The notes under the pieces were generated by a model that saw only the letters and a list, made by a program, of their open reading frames with translations, was not told the origin of the DNA and searched no databases. The translations under genes and the position numbers were made by a program. 64,000 bases of DNA from PHAA01 sp964457945 (GTDB taxonomy: Bacteria > Bacillota > Syntrophomonadia > Syntrophomonadales > Syntrophomonadaceae): the NCBI GenBank assembly GCA_964457945.1, contig CAYWFX010000001.1, positions 1 to 64,000 on the forward strand, read 5' to 3'. Shown one piece after another: positions 51,780 to 60,816 of this stretch. Numbering within the stretch: the first letter of the stretch is position 1; every line of letters begins with the position of its first letter.

Positions 51780-53621
51780 TCACTTTGTTATTTTATAAGA
51801 ATTAATTTTACGGTATATGGTACGTCGGTCAAAACCCATTTCTCTTGCGACTTGAGATATATTTCCTTTGTGTTTTTTTAAAAGTCCTATAATCTCATCC
51901 CGTTCCACTTGTGCAAGAAGTTCCCTGGTCTTCCTCCTTCCTTCCACTTGTGGTATGGGAAAGTATGATTGCTCCGTATTTTCGTTTAAGTCACTATTTA
52001 ACAATTCAGAGGGAAGGTGTTCCAATTGAAAAGGCTTACCATTAGCCACATTTACAATTCTTTCTGTTAGGTTTTGCAATTCCCGTACGTTACCAGGCCA
52101 ATGATACATGTGCAAATATTCTAAAATCAAAGGATCGATATTACTAATAAATTCTTCATCGATGTCAAATATTTTGCCAAGAAAGTGCTTGAATAATAGT
52201 AGAATATCTTCAGGTCGTTCTCTCAATGGTGGTATCTTGATGGACAGTACGTTTAAACGGTAGAAAAGATCCTGCCGGAAAGTACCCTTATTCACTTCTT
52301 CGTGAAGGTTCTTGTTGCTGGCGCAAATTATACGAACATTGACAGGAATAAGTCGATTCCCACCTATGCGGACCAGGTTTCTTTCCTGAATAACACGTAA
52401 GAGCGTTGCCTGTTGTTCTAAAGGCATATCACCTATTTCATCCAAAAATATCGTTCCTCCAGAGGCAAGTTCAAATTTACCCGGGTTGCCTCCTTTTTTA
52501 GCACCTGTAAAAGAACCTTCCGAATATCCGAATAGTTCGCTGGCTATCAATTCTCGGGGAATTGCACCACAATTTAACGCTACAAAGGGACCATTATTGC
52601 ATTGGCTTTTATTGTGAATGGACTGAGCAAATAATTCTTTACCGGTTCCGCTTTCGCCCTCCAGCAAAACATTACTCATGGTCGATGCAGCAATTTTAGC
52701 CATGTCAATCATCTTCCGTAATCTATCGCTATTAGTAATAATATCTTCAAAACAGAATTTAGCCTGGGCTCCAGTGAATCGATTTATTAGTTTATGAACA
52801 TCTCTAATGGGACGAACCAGAATGACCGCTCTATGGGTATCATCATTTTCATTCTTGATAGGTGTACCTGAAGCTAGGAAATGAATATCTCCCTCGCGCC
52901 TTGGTATTATTATTTCCTCATCCAGAAAAGGCTGATTATAAATCAACATTCTGCCCACCAAGGATTTATCGTTATATAGAATACTATCTTTTAAGTAGTT
53001 TATTCCCTCCTGCTTGAGAATTCGGCTGGCCATTTGATTAATATGCTCAACATTACCAATTGAATCAACAACTAATACTCCTTCGGACATATTCGAAATA
53101 ATACTATTGAGAATCTTATTGGTAACTGATACCTCCTGGTTTATTTTATTTAATTCAGCAGTTCGTTCAACAACTCTCATTTCCAATTTATTATGGGCTT
53201 CATGCAATTTTGCCTCAATCATCTTCCGTTCTGTGATATCCAGTGCTACAGCAATTGTTGAAGTGGAACCGTCCAAGTCAATAATATTATGCAACAATTC
53301 AAGCCAGTGCTCATGATTGTTTTTGTCTATAATCATAATTTCGTAACGATCAGGTACCGGTTCGTAATTCATTCGTTTTTTATTGCGATCAATAATGACA
53401 TCCTGGTAATCTGGATGTACGATATCCCACCAATTCATATTATCTAGTTCTTCTTTGCTACATGCAAAAGTTGCTAGTGTAGTAGGGTTGGCATAGGTAA
53501 ACTTGTCATTCTGAATGGAATACATAAGTACCGGAATATTTTCTATCAACTGTTGGAACATTGATTTATTATCTTTCTTCTGGTTCCGTTTCTGCTCGCT
53601 ACGTTCCTTGGAATAAGGCAT
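51780..53621 (-). CDS. Sigma-54-dependent transcriptional activator with PAS domains
   Basis: 613 residues from the ATG after GGGAGG (a TTG lies five codons earlier). Domain order: PAS about 21-130, coiled-coil linker (ERKMIEAKLHEAHNKLEMRV), a second PAS about 170-280, AAA+ domain with Walker A GESGTGKE (322-329), the sigma-54-contact loop GSFTGA (369-374; Ala of GAFTGA replaced by Ser), Walker B FLDEIGDM and the R-finger region FRQDLFYRLNV, then a Fis-type HTH (NISQVAREMGFDRRTIYRKI). It binds enhancers and drives sigma-54 polymerase. The PAS domains probably sense a metabolite or redox signal. Likely activator of both acyl-CoA operons and of itself. Confidence 0.92.
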   Translation of the reverse strand: MPYSKERSEQKRNQKKDNKSMFQQLIENIPVLMYSIQNDKFTYANPTTLATFACSKEELDNMNWWDIVHPDYQDVIIDRNKKRMNYEPVPDRYEIMIIDKNNHEHWLELLHNIIDLDGSTSTIAVALDITERKMIEAKLHEAHNKLEMRVVERTAELNKINQEVSVTNKILNSIISNMSEGVLVVDSIGNVEHINQMASRILKQEGINYLKDSILYNDKSLVGRMLIYNQPFLDEEIIIPRREGDIHFLASGTPIKNENDDTHRAVILVRPIRDVHKLINRFTGAQAKFCFEDIITNSDRLRKMIDMAKIAASTMSNVLLEGESGTGKELFAQSIHNKSQCNNGPFVALNCGAIPRELIASELFGYSEGSFTGAKKGGNPGKFELASGGTIFLDEIGDMPLEQQATLLRVIQERNLVRIGGNRLIPVNVRIICASNKNLHEEVNKGTFRQDLFYRLNVLSIKIPPLRERPEDILLLFKHFLGKIFDIDEEFISNIDPLILEYLHMYHWPGNVRELQNLTERIVNVANGKPFQLEHLPSELLNSDLNENTEQSYFPIPQVEGRRKTRELLAQVERDEIIGLLKKHKGNISQVAREMGFDRRTIYRKINSYKITK

Positions 53622-53929
53622 AGTATGACCTCCCAAATGTCCATTGGTAGATTATCTACAATACGCATCAGTTCGAATACACCTTTTTGTTTAGTCACCT
53701 TACAAATTAGAGAAAGCAGGGGTGAAGTCCTTTTTTTACTCTATAAAATACCCGTTTTTTCTAGGCTCATTAATAAGTAAAATACTCAATTAATAATAAT
53801 GCTTTAGATTTTCACGGTCAAAAAAACATATATCTATACTTCATTTCGATTTGGCTATCAAGAAAATATCGGAAAATATCATACCTGGTTAATAGTAACA
53901 ATGAGGTTAATTATGCTATCCTCTTATAT

Positions 53930-53945
53930 AGCAAATTCTATGCCA
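53930..53945 (-). promoter_or_regulatory. Sigma-54 promoter of the activator gene
   Basis: Minus strand TGGCATAGAATTTGCT. The leader to the activator ATG is about 300 bases and has no gene. Implies positive autoregulation. Confidence 0.85.
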
Positions 53946-54024
53946 GGCAAGCACAATTTTTAACAAGCAGGGAACTAGTAGTCCATATCTGGGTTTAATG
54001 AATTTTTGTGAAAACAATCATAAT

Positions 54025-54080
54025 GTGACATTACTGTCCAGTATGGGATTTCAACGCCTCACGTGTGACGCAAATGTCAC
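54025..54080 (-). promoter_or_regulatory. Paired enhancer sites (UAS), activator gene
   Basis: Site A GTGAC-N6-GTCCA at 54025-54040 and site B GTGAC-N6-GTCAC (perfect) at 54065-54080, again 40 bp apart and 80 bases from the -24 box. The intervening bases (GGGATTTCAACGCCTCA) resemble those of operon B (GAGACTTCAAAGCCTCA). Confidence 0.78.
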
Positions 54081-54145
54081 AACTCCCTCCTAATACAATG
54101 CTAATTAACAGGATCGTCTGCTTTAGGGAAAATGCAGAATTCAAA

Positions 54146-54183
54146 GAAGTCCCCAGGATTTATTGATATGTCCTGGGGACTTC
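54146..54183 (-). terminator. Terminator of ileS
   Basis: Perfect 13-bp arms GAAGTCCCCAGGA and TCCTGGGGACTTC with a 12-base loop, then TTTG on the minus strand; 33 bases past the ileS stop. Confidence 0.75.
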
Positions 54184-54215
54184 TACATGGTGAATAATCA
54201 CTCAATCTTATTTAA

Positions 54216-57200
54216 CTATTCCATTTCAATGGTAACTTCATACCCGTTTACAGTTACATCTTTCGAATATTTATATTTTTGTTTTGAGGTAAACAGATTA
54301 TCAGCCAGCGTTTCCGAACATATACTTTCACCGAACTTAGCTATAACCGAATGCATAAAGCTATCTTCAGTGTAAAGTGCCAATTTTATATGTTGTTCGA
54401 TACGAAAGTTGCACTCTTTTCTGAAAACCTGGCACATACGCAGAAGCTCCCGATAAGTGCCTTCACGGACAAGTTCAGGGGTCAAAAGAGTGTCTATCGC
54501 GACTACAGTTTGATTATCATTAGTCATAGCAATATTAGTTTTGGCAATTGAATGCACTGTAAAAAGAGATGAATCTAAAGGAACAGAATAATCACTTATA
54601 CTAATATTACCACCGGTTTGGTAGTTGATTATCAGCTCCCGCATATCATGGTCCGAAAGGTTGTCAATAATGTTTTTTACCCTATGCAAATCACCTTTAA
54701 GTACAGATCCAGCTGTTTGATAATTTAGACTGAGGCATTTTGTTTCCAATTCAGACCGATCGGAAAGATAGCTTATGCTTTTTATATTCAACTCTTCCTT
54801 AACCATGCTTTGCATAGATATTAAAGCGGTTTGAGCACTTTTATCGGCAACTACATATAAAACGGCTAGCGGTTGTTTTACCTTTAACTGCTTCTCGTTG
54901 CGTAGTTTCAGCGCCATCGCTATTATCTTGCGAACCTCATTGGTATCATGGATTATCTGGATATCTACATCCTGATATTTTGGAAATTCGCTTAGATGAA
55001 CCGATATTGGGCCAGCGCTTTCACATTTTACTACCAGGTTCTGCCATATATGCTCGGTCATAAAGGGTATAATAGGTGCCATAACTTGAATAATGGTTTT
55101 TAAGGCTCGATATAGGTAGGAGTAGGCCAGCCTTTCACCATTCCAAAACCTGCGCCGATTAACCCTTATATACCAATTAGACACATCATCGCAACACTCT
55201 TCAAATGCTTTGATAACTGTAACTGTATCATAATTGTCATAACCTTTGCTTGCAGTCTTTACAAAAGAATTTATTCTGCTATCCAGCCACCGATCAGTTA
55301 TATTGGAAAATTCAAGTGCAGAATTTAGATCAATTTCGGGTTTTTCAATCTCTGCATACGTCATAAAAAAGGTATATATATTCCACAGTGATAACAATTT
55401 GCGACGTGCTTCATCGCCCAGGTTAAAACCAAAACGCACATCGCTTGACGTGTTGGAACCAGCAAAAAGATAACGTATGGGGTCAGCACCAAGTTTTTCC
55501 GCGGCATCATCAAATTTGATCATAAAGCCGGTTTTGGAAAACCTGGTGCCATCTTCGGCTACAACACTGTTGTAGGCCAGTACTCGTTCATAAGGTGCCT
55601 GGCCAGTTAGGGTTACACTCATAAACAGCAATGAATAGAACCATAATCGCACTTGTTCACGCATTTCAGTAACCCACTCGGCCGGGAAGTATTTTTCCCA
55701 CTGTTCACGGTCGGTAAAATAACCCAGGGTCGAAAATGGCACAATACCAGCATCAAGCCATACATCGCCAACTGCTGTAATTCTGGACACCTGATTTCCG
55801 CAATGCGGGCAATGTATTTTGATCTCATCGATCCAGGGACGGTGCAAATCCGGCAGTTGGTCTACCTCCTCACCAGCAAGCGTACGCAATTCATTTTTCG
55901 AGCCTACCACAGTGAGCTGACCACAGTTTTCACAAGGATAGAATGGTAAAGGCAGACCGTAAAAGCGTTTGCGAGAGATATTCCAATCCCCCATATTATT
56001 AAGCCAGTCAGTCATTTGTTTGCCAGAATATTCTGGTTCCCACTTAACCTTTTCGGCCGCTTCAATCAGCCTGGGTTTTATCTCTTCCGTTTTAATGTAC
56101 CATTCACTGACCATTCGAAATAGAACTTCGGTTTTGCACCTCCAACAAACTGGATAACTATGGCTATATTCATGGGTTTTAAAAAGCTTCCCTTGTTTGT
56201 CGAGTTCCTCGAAAACCGCGGGTGCTGAATCACTGGCTGCTTTTCCGCTTAAGAATCCATAGTCCGGTAAAAATCTACCGTTATCATCAATAGGACCTAT
56301 TTGGGGAAGTCCAAGTTCTCTCCCCAAATCGTAATCCTCAGCACCGCAACCTGGGGCTATATGCACAACTCCGCTGCCTTCTTCACCAGAAACTTCATCC
56401 CAGGCCACTATTTTATGCACCAGATCTTGCTGAATTGCTAGCAACGGGAAGAAGGTTTCATACTGAAGTCCGATTAGTTCGCTTCCTTTAATGATTTTCA
56501 TTATTTCTTTCTTTCCCTGTATATGCTTTAAGGCGGTTTTAGCCAGAAGCAAGGGCCTATTTCCGCCCTCATAATTTATGATCACATAATCAAGTTCAGG
56601 ATTTACCGCCAGGGCTACATTAGCAGCAAGTGTCCATGGCGTGGTAGTCCAGACTAATATTTCAAAAATCTGGTTTTTCACTGGAAGTTTGGCAAATACT
56701 GCTGTATGGGTTATATCCTGGTACGAACCCGACATTTCATGTTGGGATAATGATGTTCCGCAGCGTGGACACCAAGGCATGGGGCGGTATGATCTAATAA
56801 TCCAGCCGTTATCATGGCAGGTTTTCAAAAAGTGCCAGATGCCAGTTATATTTTCATCTGTGTGGGTGAAATAGGAATGCTCCCAATCCATCCATTGACC
56901 AAGACGCTTGGATTGCTCGGTAATCGTATTGGAAAAGCGGGTTATTCTATCAATACACTTATTCGTAAACTGTGCCATTCCATAGTTTTCAATATCTTTT
57001 TTATCTTTAAATCCAAGTTCTTTTTCTACCTCAACTTCTACCCATAACCCTTGCGTATCAAAGCCGTTGCGGTAGTGACAGGAATAGCCATTCATTGCCT
57101 TGTAACGCAAAACAACATCTTTTATACTTCTTCCCCAGGCGTGATGAACACCCATGGGATTGTTGGCTGTAATTGGACCATCCAGAAATCTAAAGGGCTG

Positions 57201-57329
57201 ATTATTTTTATTCTTTTCAAGCAGCTTGGCAAAGCAGTCTTCTTCCTGCCAGAAATCCAGTACACGGTATTCCATCTTTATAAAGTCAGGTCTTTCGGCA
57301 GTAGCTGTAGGTTTTAATTCATTTGACAT
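54216..57329 (-). CDS. ileS: Isoleucyl-tRNA synthetase, HHAWG clade
   Basis: 1037 residues, class Ia. The HIGH motif is PMGVHHAWG and the KMSKS motif is DGTRFSKTGF; both are the variant forms of a minority IleRS clade. Other landmarks: NGFDTQGLWVEVEVEKELGF, editing domain LVWTTTPWTLAANVALAV and VVHIAPGCGAEDYDLG, zinc-like CPRCGTS and CWRCKTE, anticodon-binding helices and a C-terminal part after residue 850. It charges tRNA-Ile. AGGAAA precedes the ATG. A T-box leader with a probable ATC specifier lies immediately upstream, so the gene responds to uncharged tRNA-Ile. It may be the only IleRS or a second, mupirocin-insensitive one. Confidence 0.94.
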   Translation of the reverse strand: MSNELKPTATAERPDFIKMEYRVLDFWQEEDCFAKLLEKNKNNQPFRFLDGPITANNPMGVHHAWGRSIKDVVLRYKAMNGYSCHYRNGFDTQGLWVEVEVEKELGFKDKKDIENYGMAQFTNKCIDRITRFSNTITEQSKRLGQWMDWEHSYFTHTDENITGIWHFLKTCHDNGWIIRSYRPMPWCPRCGTSLSQHEMSGSYQDITHTAVFAKLPVKNQIFEILVWTTTPWTLAANVALAVNPELDYVIINYEGGNRPLLLAKTALKHIQGKKEIMKIIKGSELIGLQYETFFPLLAIQQDLVHKIVAWDEVSGEEGSGVVHIAPGCGAEDYDLGRELGLPQIGPIDDNGRFLPDYGFLSGKAASDSAPAVFEELDKQGKLFKTHEYSHSYPVCWRCKTEVLFRMVSEWYIKTEEIKPRLIEAAEKVKWEPEYSGKQMTDWLNNMGDWNISRKRFYGLPLPFYPCENCGQLTVVGSKNELRTLAGEEVDQLPDLHRPWIDEIKIHCPHCGNQVSRITAVGDVWLDAGIVPFSTLGYFTDREQWEKYFPAEWVTEMREQVRLWFYSLLFMSVTLTGQAPYERVLAYNSVVAEDGTRFSKTGFMIKFDDAAEKLGADPIRYLFAGSNTSSDVRFGFNLGDEARRKLLSLWNIYTFFMTYAEIEKPEIDLNSALEFSNITDRWLDSRINSFVKTASKGYDNYDTVTVIKAFEECCDDVSNWYIRVNRRRFWNGERLAYSYLYRALKTIIQVMAPIIPFMTEHIWQNLVVKCESAGPISVHLSEFPKYQDVDIQIIHDTNEVRKIIAMALKLRNEKQLKVKQPLAVLYVVADKSAQTALISMQSMVKEELNIKSISYLSDRSELETKCLSLNYQTAGSVLKGDLHRVKNIIDNLSDHDMRELIINYQTGGNISISDYSVPLDSSLFTVHSIAKTNIAMTNDNQTVVAIDTLLTPELVREGTYRELLRMCQVFRKECNFRIEQHIKLALYTEDSFMHSVIAKFGESICSETLADNLFTSKQKYKYSKDVTVNGYEVTIEME

Positions 57330-57449
57330 TTTGTATATTTCCTTTCATTAAATATTTTTTTCTAATGTCGGAAATATATCCAATTGCATTGGCTACGACC
57401 ATAGCCTGACCACCTCCCAATATTTCATGCATGTTGGAAGGCGAAAATA

Positions 57450-57701
57450 AATAAAAAAAGACTTTTATCCCCGCAAAAGGGATAAAAGCCATTAACTTTC
57501 ATCTACCACCTATTACAACATACCAACATATGCGTTCCCTGTAACGGTGGAAAGCCGTCAGAACCTACTAGTCAAGAACCTAAAAGGCACTTAAACTTTG
57601 GGCCTGCAACTCCGGAGTGATTTTCAGATGTTTTCTAATAATATTAGGCTTACACTATCCCTAACTCGCTGTAACGTTTGAAAACGCTTACTCTCTCCAT
57701 C
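57450..57701 (-). promoter_or_regulatory. T-box leader (tRNA-Ile responsive)
   Basis: Read on the minus strand: GGAGAGAGTAAGCG opens Stem I; AGCGAGTTAGGGATAGTGTAAGCC is the distal AG-bulge/GA region; GAAAACATCTGAAAATCAC is the specifier side with ATC (Ile); further on AATAGGTGGTAG is a degenerate T-box core (usual GGGTGGTACC); it ends in the terminator CTTTTATCCC-N-GGGGATAAAAG followed by TTTTTTT. The core departs from the consensus after GGTGGTA. The 57330-57757 gap is fully used by this leader and its promoter. Confidence 0.85.
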
Positions 57702-57757
57702 ATAGTCTTAATATTTAATTTCATAATTATAATGTATGAAATCAAACAGGTCAAGAA

Positions 57758-58423
57758 TTACTGCTCTGTTTTTGTTCCCCATGGGCACTCTAATATACAA
57801 TAACCACAAGTATGTTTTCTGCCATAAACATGAATATATTCACTTCTTTTTTTGTTGCATGATTGATAATCAAGAAGTTCATCACGTTTCATGTTTATAT
57901 TCCACTCATTTCCCTTAATAAAGCCCCATGGGCAAGCATCAACACAAGCATGACAGTTTCCACAAAAGCTCTTATTTAAAGGTTTCCCACACTCTAAAGG
58001 ATAATCAACAAGTATAGCAGCAAGGCGTACTCTTGGGCCAAACTCTCGGGTAACAAGCACACCACTTTTCCCAATCCAACCAAGCCCAGCTTGTACTGCA
58101 GCATATTTAAACGAAAATGGTGCGATCAATGATATTTCATCTATTTGTGATAATGGTGGTATATAATTATTTATTCCATATTGGTCAAATAGTTGTTTTA
58201 AAAGATTAATTTTCTTATCAATAGTTCTTTTTATTTCAATCATTAAGCTATGATATATCTGTTCAACATAGTCATTATTGGTTATGAATCGATTGTATTT
58301 TTGAGCTAAAATAATTGCTCTGGGATAATCATTTTTGAATTTAGAATAAGATACATCTCCTGTTGCCCATATTGTATCATTATCATTTCCAATTATATCA
58401 ATTATGCTATTGATTATATCCAT
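57758..58423 (-). CDS. Ferredoxin-domain protein of the QueG-like type
   Basis: 221 residues. The centre reads YAAVQAGLGWIGKSGVLVTREFGPRVRLAAILVDYPL, the hallmark of QueG (epoxyqueuosine reductase) and related corrinoid reductases, then two Cys clusters: CGNCHACVDACPWG and CGYCILECPWG for two 4Fe-4S centres. It is far shorter than QueG (about 310-380 residues), lacks HEAT repeats, and the N-terminal cobalamin-binding part is reduced. Probably an Fe-S oxidoreductase or reductive activase rather than true QueG. GAGAGG precedes the ATG. Confidence 0.8.
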   Translation of the reverse strand: MDIINSIIDIIGNDNDTIWATGDVSYSKFKNDYPRAIILAQKYNRFITNNDYVEQIYHSLMIEIKRTIDKKINLLKQLFDQYGINNYIPPLSQIDEISLIAPFSFKYAAVQAGLGWIGKSGVLVTREFGPRVRLAAILVDYPLECGKPLNKSFCGNCHACVDACPWGFIKGNEWNINMKRDELLDYQSCNKKRSEYIHVYGRKHTCGYCILECPWGTKTEQ

Positions 58424-58520
58424 GCTACCTCTCCAAGAAAACGCTTAATTATTTATTATAAATAATTATACTTAATGAGTTCTCGTATCGCATCATTAAC
58501 AGATTACACAGAACCGAATA

Positions 58521-59876
58521 CTAATAAAACCCAAATAGAATCGGAAATATAAATGCTACTATTGCTGTCCAGATGAAATAAACATTTAGATAACCTGTCT
58601 GCCATTTTTCCAGCTTGATAAAATCATTTTTTCTTTTGAAATAGACAACATATAGCCACGCAAGGCCGCCTAAGTTACCTAATAAAATTAGATTTTCTCC
58701 CAAAGCTGCAATCTTATTAGGGGTGATACCAAAGGCCGATAAACGGAAAAGTATGGCAGATAAGGCAACCCCATCAATAACAAATGCTATTAATATTAGG
58801 GCTAAGTTCAGATAATCAAAAAAGTTGGGCGGTTGTTGATTATTGCGTGACGAAATAACGTATAAAACCAATCCCAATACTAGAGCAAGCATGAGATCAA
58901 AGGCTATTAAAAATTCTCGTTCCATAAATGGACTCTTACCGGTAATAATTATCACTACTAAGAATGAAACCATAATTGCCAAAAATAACGGACTAAATAT
59001 TTTTGCTAAAATAGGCGCAAAATTTTCAACAATACTTTTCTTTGCTTCAACTAAATAAGCAGTTATTAGGACTGCCGAACAGCCTCCATAAATAACATAA
59101 TACTCCCCCAGGAATTTGCCGGCATCAACCTGTATGGCTTTGAATATAGCCATCGTAAACATACCACATACCATTACTCCCGCAGATACCAAGACACCGT
59201 AGACCACCATTTCACCTGTAAAGCGTATAAAATTCATTCTGCCCTGGCTGCTTTGCCACTCTCTGCCTATATATGCTACCCCAACGATTAACCACAAAAG
59301 TAACGGTAAATGAAGACTGCTTAAAATTTCGGTATTATATGGAGAAAATGACGGATAGATATTAATAATCAGTGCTGCAATGATAAAAGACACCATAATA
59401 GTTGACCATGTTTTCCTGTCAGCTTTTCTCTTGATTAAGAAAAACGCTGCGACAAACGGCAGAATAAATAGGCTTATGTTTCTCAAATAGAAATGTTCGG
59501 CGCCTGGGTCATCAAATCCTAATCCAAATAATCCCGGAATTTTTATTAGTGTCCCTGCTAGCAGCGCAAAAATTACTACCAGAGCAATATCGCGCCTGCT
59601 TTCTTTTTTTGCCGTGCTATCTACCGGATCAATAAACAAATGTTTCCATAGATTCTCGGTGTTAACCTTGGCAAACTCATGTGAAATCGCATCCAAATTA
59701 CCTAATCGTTTCACACTAATAAGAAATGATTCATCAGGGGAAAGTCCGGCTGAAATTAAGTCATCGATCTCTTCCTGCAAATGACTTTCCAGTTCTTGGA
59801 TATCTGCTTCCTTAAGATTACCATGAGCTCTTAAATGATCACTCCATGAATGAATCTGCAATTCTAAATCAAACAT
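58521..59876 (-). CDS. HAAS-domain (permease-prefix) polytopic membrane protein
   Basis: 451 residues. The N-terminal 75 residues (SWSDHLRAHGNLKEADIQEL, ESHLQEEIDDLISAGLSPDESF, VKRLGNLDAISHEFAKV) form the HAAS/permease-prefix domain that in Firmicutes accompanies PadR-regulated membrane proteins. After it come about eleven hydrophobic helices with little soluble sequence, similar in style to DUF4153 proteins. Function unknown; probably an envelope-stress or efflux-related protein under the adjacent PadR regulator. AAGGAGGG precedes the ATG; 17 bases from padR. Confidence 0.8.
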   Translation of the reverse strand: MFDLELQIHSWSDHLRAHGNLKEADIQELESHLQEEIDDLISAGLSPDESFLISVKRLGNLDAISHEFAKVNTENLWKHLFIDPVDSTAKKESRRDIALVVIFALLAGTLIKIPGLFGLGFDDPGAEHFYLRNISLFILPFVAAFFLIKRKADRKTWSTIMVSFIIAALIINIYPSFSPYNTEILSSLHLPLLLWLIVGVAYIGREWQSSQGRMNFIRFTGEMVVYGVLVSAGVMVCGMFTMAIFKAIQVDAGKFLGEYYVIYGGCSAVLITAYLVEAKKSIVENFAPILAKIFSPLFLAIMVSFLVVIIITGKSPFMEREFLIAFDLMLALVLGLVLYVISSRNNQQPPNFFDYLNLALILIAFVIDGVALSAILFRLSAFGITPNKIAALGENLILLGNLGGLAWLYVVYFKRKNDFIKLEKWQTGYLNVYFIWTAIVAFIFPILFGFY

Positions 59877-59893
59877 ACTGTCCCTCCTTACGT

Positions 59894-60226
59894 CTATTCC
59901 TCTTCACTCCAAGTTTTAGATAGAGCAGAATGAACTATCTCCCATTGCTTCTTTTGTATTTCCAATTCGTTTAAACCACTTTTATTAATCCTATAGTATT
60001 TACGCTGCCGGCCTGCTTCCGATTTACTCCAGTATGATTCGATTAACATTTGCTCCTCGAGGCGGTGTAATACCGGATACAGCATACCTTCCGTCCATAC
60101 CAGTTCATTTTCCGACATCTCTTTCACCCGTTTGATAATAGCATACCCATAACTGTCATTTTCCTTGAGAATGGCCAATATTAGAGGTGTCGCAGAGGCT
60201 GCAATTAAGTCTTTAGATACATTCAT
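59894..60226 (-). CDS. PadR-family transcriptional regulator (with HAAS membrane protein)
   Basis: 110 residues: PLILAILKENDSYGYAIIKRVKEMS, LVWTEGMLYPVLHRLEEQMLIESYWS and GRQRKYYRINKSGLNELE form the PadR winged helix and its dimer arm. It represses until a small molecule binds. GGGGGG precedes the ATG. A perfect 9-bp palindrome lies 25 bases upstream. It is cotranscribed with, and likely controls, the HAAS membrane protein gene. Confidence 0.92.
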   Translation of the reverse strand: MNVSKDLIAASATPLILAILKENDSYGYAIIKRVKEMSENELVWTEGMLYPVLHRLEEQMLIESYWSKSEAGRQRKYYRINKSGLNELEIQKKQWEIVHSALSKTWSEEE

Positions 60227-60250
60227 TAAATCCCCCCCACTATACCTAAT

Positions 60251-60279
60251 ACTTCTATGTAATAATTATGCATAGAAGT
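60251..60279 (-). promoter_or_regulatory. Probable PadR operator, 9-bp inverted repeat
   Basis: ACTTCTATG, 11 bases, CATAGAAGT. The location, upstream of padR and inside the intergenic region shared by two divergent padR units, suits an autoregulatory site. Confidence 0.6.
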
Positions 60280-60419
60280 TCTATGTATGTCAATAATGCA
60301 TTTAGTAATTAGCGGCCATTCTCATTAGTCGTCTTAATGACTCTCCTACATCCCTCGCCACATTACATATTCCTTCCAAGATAGGATTTAAATAATGGTA
60401 TAACGATGATAACATTACC

Positions 60420-60452
60420 TTGACTGTCATAGTTATACGATGTACATTGTAT
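60420..60452 (+). promoter_or_regulatory. Promoter with overlapping PadR-like operator
   Basis: TTGACT, 17 bases, TACATT. The -10 box lies within the near-perfect palindrome ATACGATGTACATTGTAT (60435-60452, one mismatch), whose ATGT/ACAT half-sites resemble PadR-family operators. The ribosome site of the regulator starts a few bases on. Different in sequence from the site at 60251, so the two PadR proteins probably have separate targets. Confidence 0.7.
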
Positions 60453-60468
60453 CTATGGAGGTGCCTCA

Positions 60469-60798
60469 ATGATTGATAACAAAATCTCCTCGGATTTACT
60501 TAGAGGACATACGGATACGATGATCTTGAAGTTGCTCTTAAGCGGTGATAAATATGGGTATGAGATATCAAAATTGATACATTTAAACTCCCATGGCGAG
60601 TATGAACTTAAGGAAGCTACTATGTATTCGAGCCTAAAGAGATTAGAGAATGATGGCGTTATAACTTCATATTGGGGTGATGCCACTCAGGGTGGAAGAA
60701 GAAAGTATTATAGAATTAATGAACAAGGAAAAGAGATATATTCTGAAAACAAAAATAACTGGGAGAACGCTAAGCGTATTCTAGATCAATTACTATAG
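60469..60798 (+). CDS. PadR-family transcriptional regulator (with HAAS-pentapeptide protein)
   Basis: 109 residues: DLLRGHTDTMILKLLLSGDKYGYEI, LKEATMYSSLKRLENDGVI and GGRRKYYRINEQGKEI form the PadR winged helix; a short C-terminal helix completes the dimer interface. GGAGG precedes the ATG. Divergent from the other padR gene 240 bases away. It is 18 bases from the HAAS-pentapeptide gene and presumably represses both. Confidence 0.92.
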   Translation: MIDNKISSDLLRGHTDTMILKLLLSGDKYGYEISKLIHLNSHGEYELKEATMYSSLKRLENDGVITSYWGDATQGGRRKYYRINEQGKEIYSENKNNWENAKRILDQLL

Positions 60799-60816
60799 GG
60801 AAAGGTGGTAACTACA

